Source of the DNA: SURF-21 sp964529285
GTDB taxonomy: Bacteria; Actinomycetota; Geothermincolia; Geothermincolales; RBG-13-55-18
NCBI GenBank assembly: GCA_964529285.1
Contig: CAZGWK010000012.1
Span: 11,346 to 75,345 of the forward strand
Direction of reading: 5' to 3'
DNA: 64,000 nt
In this document: positions 62,402-64,000 of the stretch, piece after piece
How positions within the stretch are numbered: the stretch's first letter is position 1
Layout: every line of letters starts with the position of its first letter
Position numbers and translations under genes: made by a program
Notes under the pieces: generated by a model
What the model was told of the DNA's origin: nothing
Databases searched by the model: none
Seen by the model: the letters and a program-made list of their open reading frames with translations, nothing else

Positions 62402-63922
62402 ATGAAGCTGTTAAACGTGTTCTGGGGACGTTTCTTCGCCTTCCGGGAGAGGCATCCCCGCTTCAGCGCCTGGATGAGCCGCTACGGTATCTACATGGTA
62501 GTCCTCTTCTTCATCCTTCTCTACAGCATGATATCGCTGCTCAAGCACATGAACTTCCAGTCCCACGGGTGGGACCTGGGCATCTTCGACCAGCACGTGT
62601 GGCAGCTCTCCCACGGCGAATTCGGGTTCAATACCGTGCGCATGGTCCCCTCCCTGTGGGGCGACCACTTCCACCCCATCTTCTTCTTCGTGGTGCCGGC
62701 GTACTGGATATGGTCGGACGCGCGCATGCTCCTCATCTACCAGGCGGTCATCGTGGCCCTGGGCGCCCTGCCTGTCTACTACGTGGTGAGGCGTAACTTC
62801 CAGAGCAGTTCCTGCGCCCTGGCCCTGGCGCTCACCTACCTCATCTTCTGGGGGACCATGGAGCTTATCTTTTTCGACTTCCATACCGAGGCCTTCCTGG
62901 GGCCGGTGCTGGCCTTGTCCTACTTTTTCATAGACCGGGACAACTGGGTGGGTTACCTGCTCACGCTGCCGCTGCTGCTGTGGGTGAAGGAGACCACCGC
63001 CCTGCTCGTATTCTTCCTGGGCCTCTACGTGATCATCTTCCGCCGCAAGTGGTTCGTGGGCTCGGCCACGTGCGTAATATCCCTGGGATGGTTCCTGGCG
63101 GTGACGAAATGGATCATGCCCCCCCTCGCCGCCGGCGCCGATTACTTCTACTTCAAGTATTACTCACACCTGGGGGACGACTGGGGAGAGGTGATAAAGT
63201 ACCTGATCACCCACCCCCATGTGGCGGTTAAGGAGCTCTTCGTGCCCTACCACAAGGCCAAGCTGCTCCTCTTCATACTGCTGCCCTTTCTCTTTCTGCC
63301 CCTCATCGGGGGTTTCTCCATCGTGGCCATACCCGCGCTGCTGGAGCGCCTGCTCTCCAACTACTATCCCCACTGGGAGATACTGCGCCACTACAACGCC
63401 GTCTTCGCGCCCATCTTTATCTTCGCCCTGCTGGACGCCGTACCGCGCCTGCACCGCTGGCTGGCGAAACGCGGCCGGCAGCTCGATTACCGCAAGTTCG
63501 TCTTCACCGTCTGCGTGCTCATCCTGCTGGTGAACGTGCCCTTCACCTTCGCCCGCTCGGCCAAGACGCTTTTCAATCCCTACTTCTACATGCTTGACCC
63601 CCAGATGGAGCAGACGGGTTACGATATCATCTCCATGATCCCGCCCGACGCCTCGGTGTGCGCCCAGGATCCTGTCGTGCCCCACATGTCGCAGCGGGAG
63701 CTCATCTTCCAGTTCGACGGCGATACCTACGGGGCGGAGTACGTCGTGCTCAACAAATTCCTGGACTGCTATCCCTTCACCAACCGCACCCTGGTGTGGG
63801 AGATAGCCAGGCTCTACCGCGACCCGCGCTACGAGGCCCACCGCTTCGGCTACGGCTGGGTGGTGTTCACCATCAAGCCCGAGTACGACACCGACGGCAC
63901 CTTCCAACCCCTCCCCGTCTAA
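62402..63922 (+). CDS. DUF2079 family polytopic membrane protein
   Basis: 506 residues with about nine to ten hydrophobic segments. The DUF2079 hallmark is near the N-terminus: SHGWDLGIFDQHVWQLSHG, with GDHFHPIFF shortly after; an ALPVYYVVRR membrane helix follows. These proteins resemble GT-C glycosyltransferases in topology and in the acidic first loop (the Asp in WDLGIFDQ), so a lipid-linked sugar transfer role is plausible but unproven. The C-terminal part after residue 400 is soluble, facing outside. The ATG follows GGGAGGAAA. A family-A repeat follows its stop codon. Confidence 0.88.
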   Translation: MKLLNVFWGRFFAFRERHPRFSAWMSRYGIYMVVLFFILLYSMISLLKHMNFQSHGWDLGIFDQHVWQLSHGEFGFNTVRMVPSLWGDHFHPIFFFVVPAYWIWSDARMLLIYQAVIVALGALPVYYVVRRNFQSSSCALALALTYLIFWGTMELIFFDFHTEAFLGPVLALSYFFIDRDNWVGYLLTLPLLLWVKETTALLVFFLGLYVIIFRRKWFVGSATCVISLGWFLAVTKWIMPPLAAGADYFYFKYYSHLGDDWGEVIKYLITHPHVAVKELFVPYHKAKLLLFILLPFLFLPLIGGFSIVAIPALLERLLSNYYPHWEILRHYNAVFAPIFIFALLDAVPRLHRWLAKRGRQLDYRKFVFTVCVLILLVNVPFTFARSAKTLFNPYFYMLDPQMEQTGYDIISMIPPDASVCAQDPVVPHMSQRELIFQFDGDTYGAEYVVLNKFLDCYPFTNRTLVWEIARLYRDPRYEAHRFGYGWVVFTIKPEYDTDGTFQPLPV

Positions 63923-63933
63923 GGGAACATTTT

Positions 63934-63969
63934 TGTCCCGATTATGGGGTCAGCCCCGGACATGGGACA
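63934..63969 (+). repeat. Family-A (REP-like) repeat
   Basis: Complete copy, GATTATG variant, 11 nt after the DUF2079 stop codon and in sense. Confidence 0.92.
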
Positions 63970-64000
63970 TTTCCGGGTAAGCGATCGTCTCTCTTCTTGT

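Overview
The window is high-GC bacterial chromosome, most likely from a deep-branching actinobacterial lineage of the Geothermincolia/OPB41 kind. That placement is an inference. It rests on an actinobacterial-looking base composition, SpoVG and an AbrB/SpoVT-type regulator together with the MEP isoprenoid pathway, trehalose synthesis genes, -10 boxes placed so close to start codons that leaderless mRNAs are likely, and secreted proteins built from 'FAEG/LAEG' modules (DUF5719-like). It is a draft scaffold: two 100-N gaps (33177-33276 and 50113-50212) are joins whose flanks overlap or abut exactly.

Left third (1-18.2 kb): a housekeeping block whose gene set matches the classic Bacillus neighbourhood rsmI-abrB-metG-tatD-rsmA-ispE-spoVG-glmU-prs-rplY-pth-mfd, here broken into divergent and convergent pieces. 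It carries one tRNA-Gln between spoVG and glmU, two small lipoproteins, a lipoprotein alpha/beta hydrolase and a DUF2330 membrane protein.

Middle (18.2-38.2 kb): envelope and carbohydrate genes. These are an L,D-transpeptidase with four surface modules, a zinc-ribbon membrane protein, a coupled epimerase / PHP phosphatase / trehalose-phosphatase trio, a lone MacB/LolD-type ABC ATPase, a nitroreductase, trehalose-phosphate synthase, two tandem paralogues of an unrecognised two-zinc-knuckle family, a nucleotide-sugar dehydrogenase, nadE, a GT4 glycosyltransferase, a REP-associated tyrosine transposase (RAYT), and a PocR-domain histidine kinase with its response regulator.

38.5-49.2 kb: a nine-gene minus-strand cluster that looks like an ATP-dependent (class I, Bzd-like) benzoyl-CoA reductase or 2-hydroxyacyl-CoA dehydratase system. 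It has two acyl-CoA dehydrogenases, two related helical proteins of unknown function, three HgdB/BcrB/BcrC-family subunits (one duplicated) and two BadF/BcrA-family ATPases. The PocR two-component pair lies just downstream and may sense the substrate.

49.7-64 kb: very large secreted proteins. One has 14 propeller blades plus InlB-type B-repeats, and one is a 2049-residue PI-PLC-like protein ending in near-identical 318-bp tandem repeats. They are followed by a sensor kinase and a DUF2079 membrane protein.

The most striking feature overall is a set of dispersed repeats (families A, B and C) sharing the core GGGGTCAG. Nearly every copy lies right after a stop codon, in sense orientation to the gene it follows, sometimes supplying the stop codon itself. 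The one RAYT gene is bracketed by inverted family-A copies, so A looks like its REP substrate; B and C may be related REP families.
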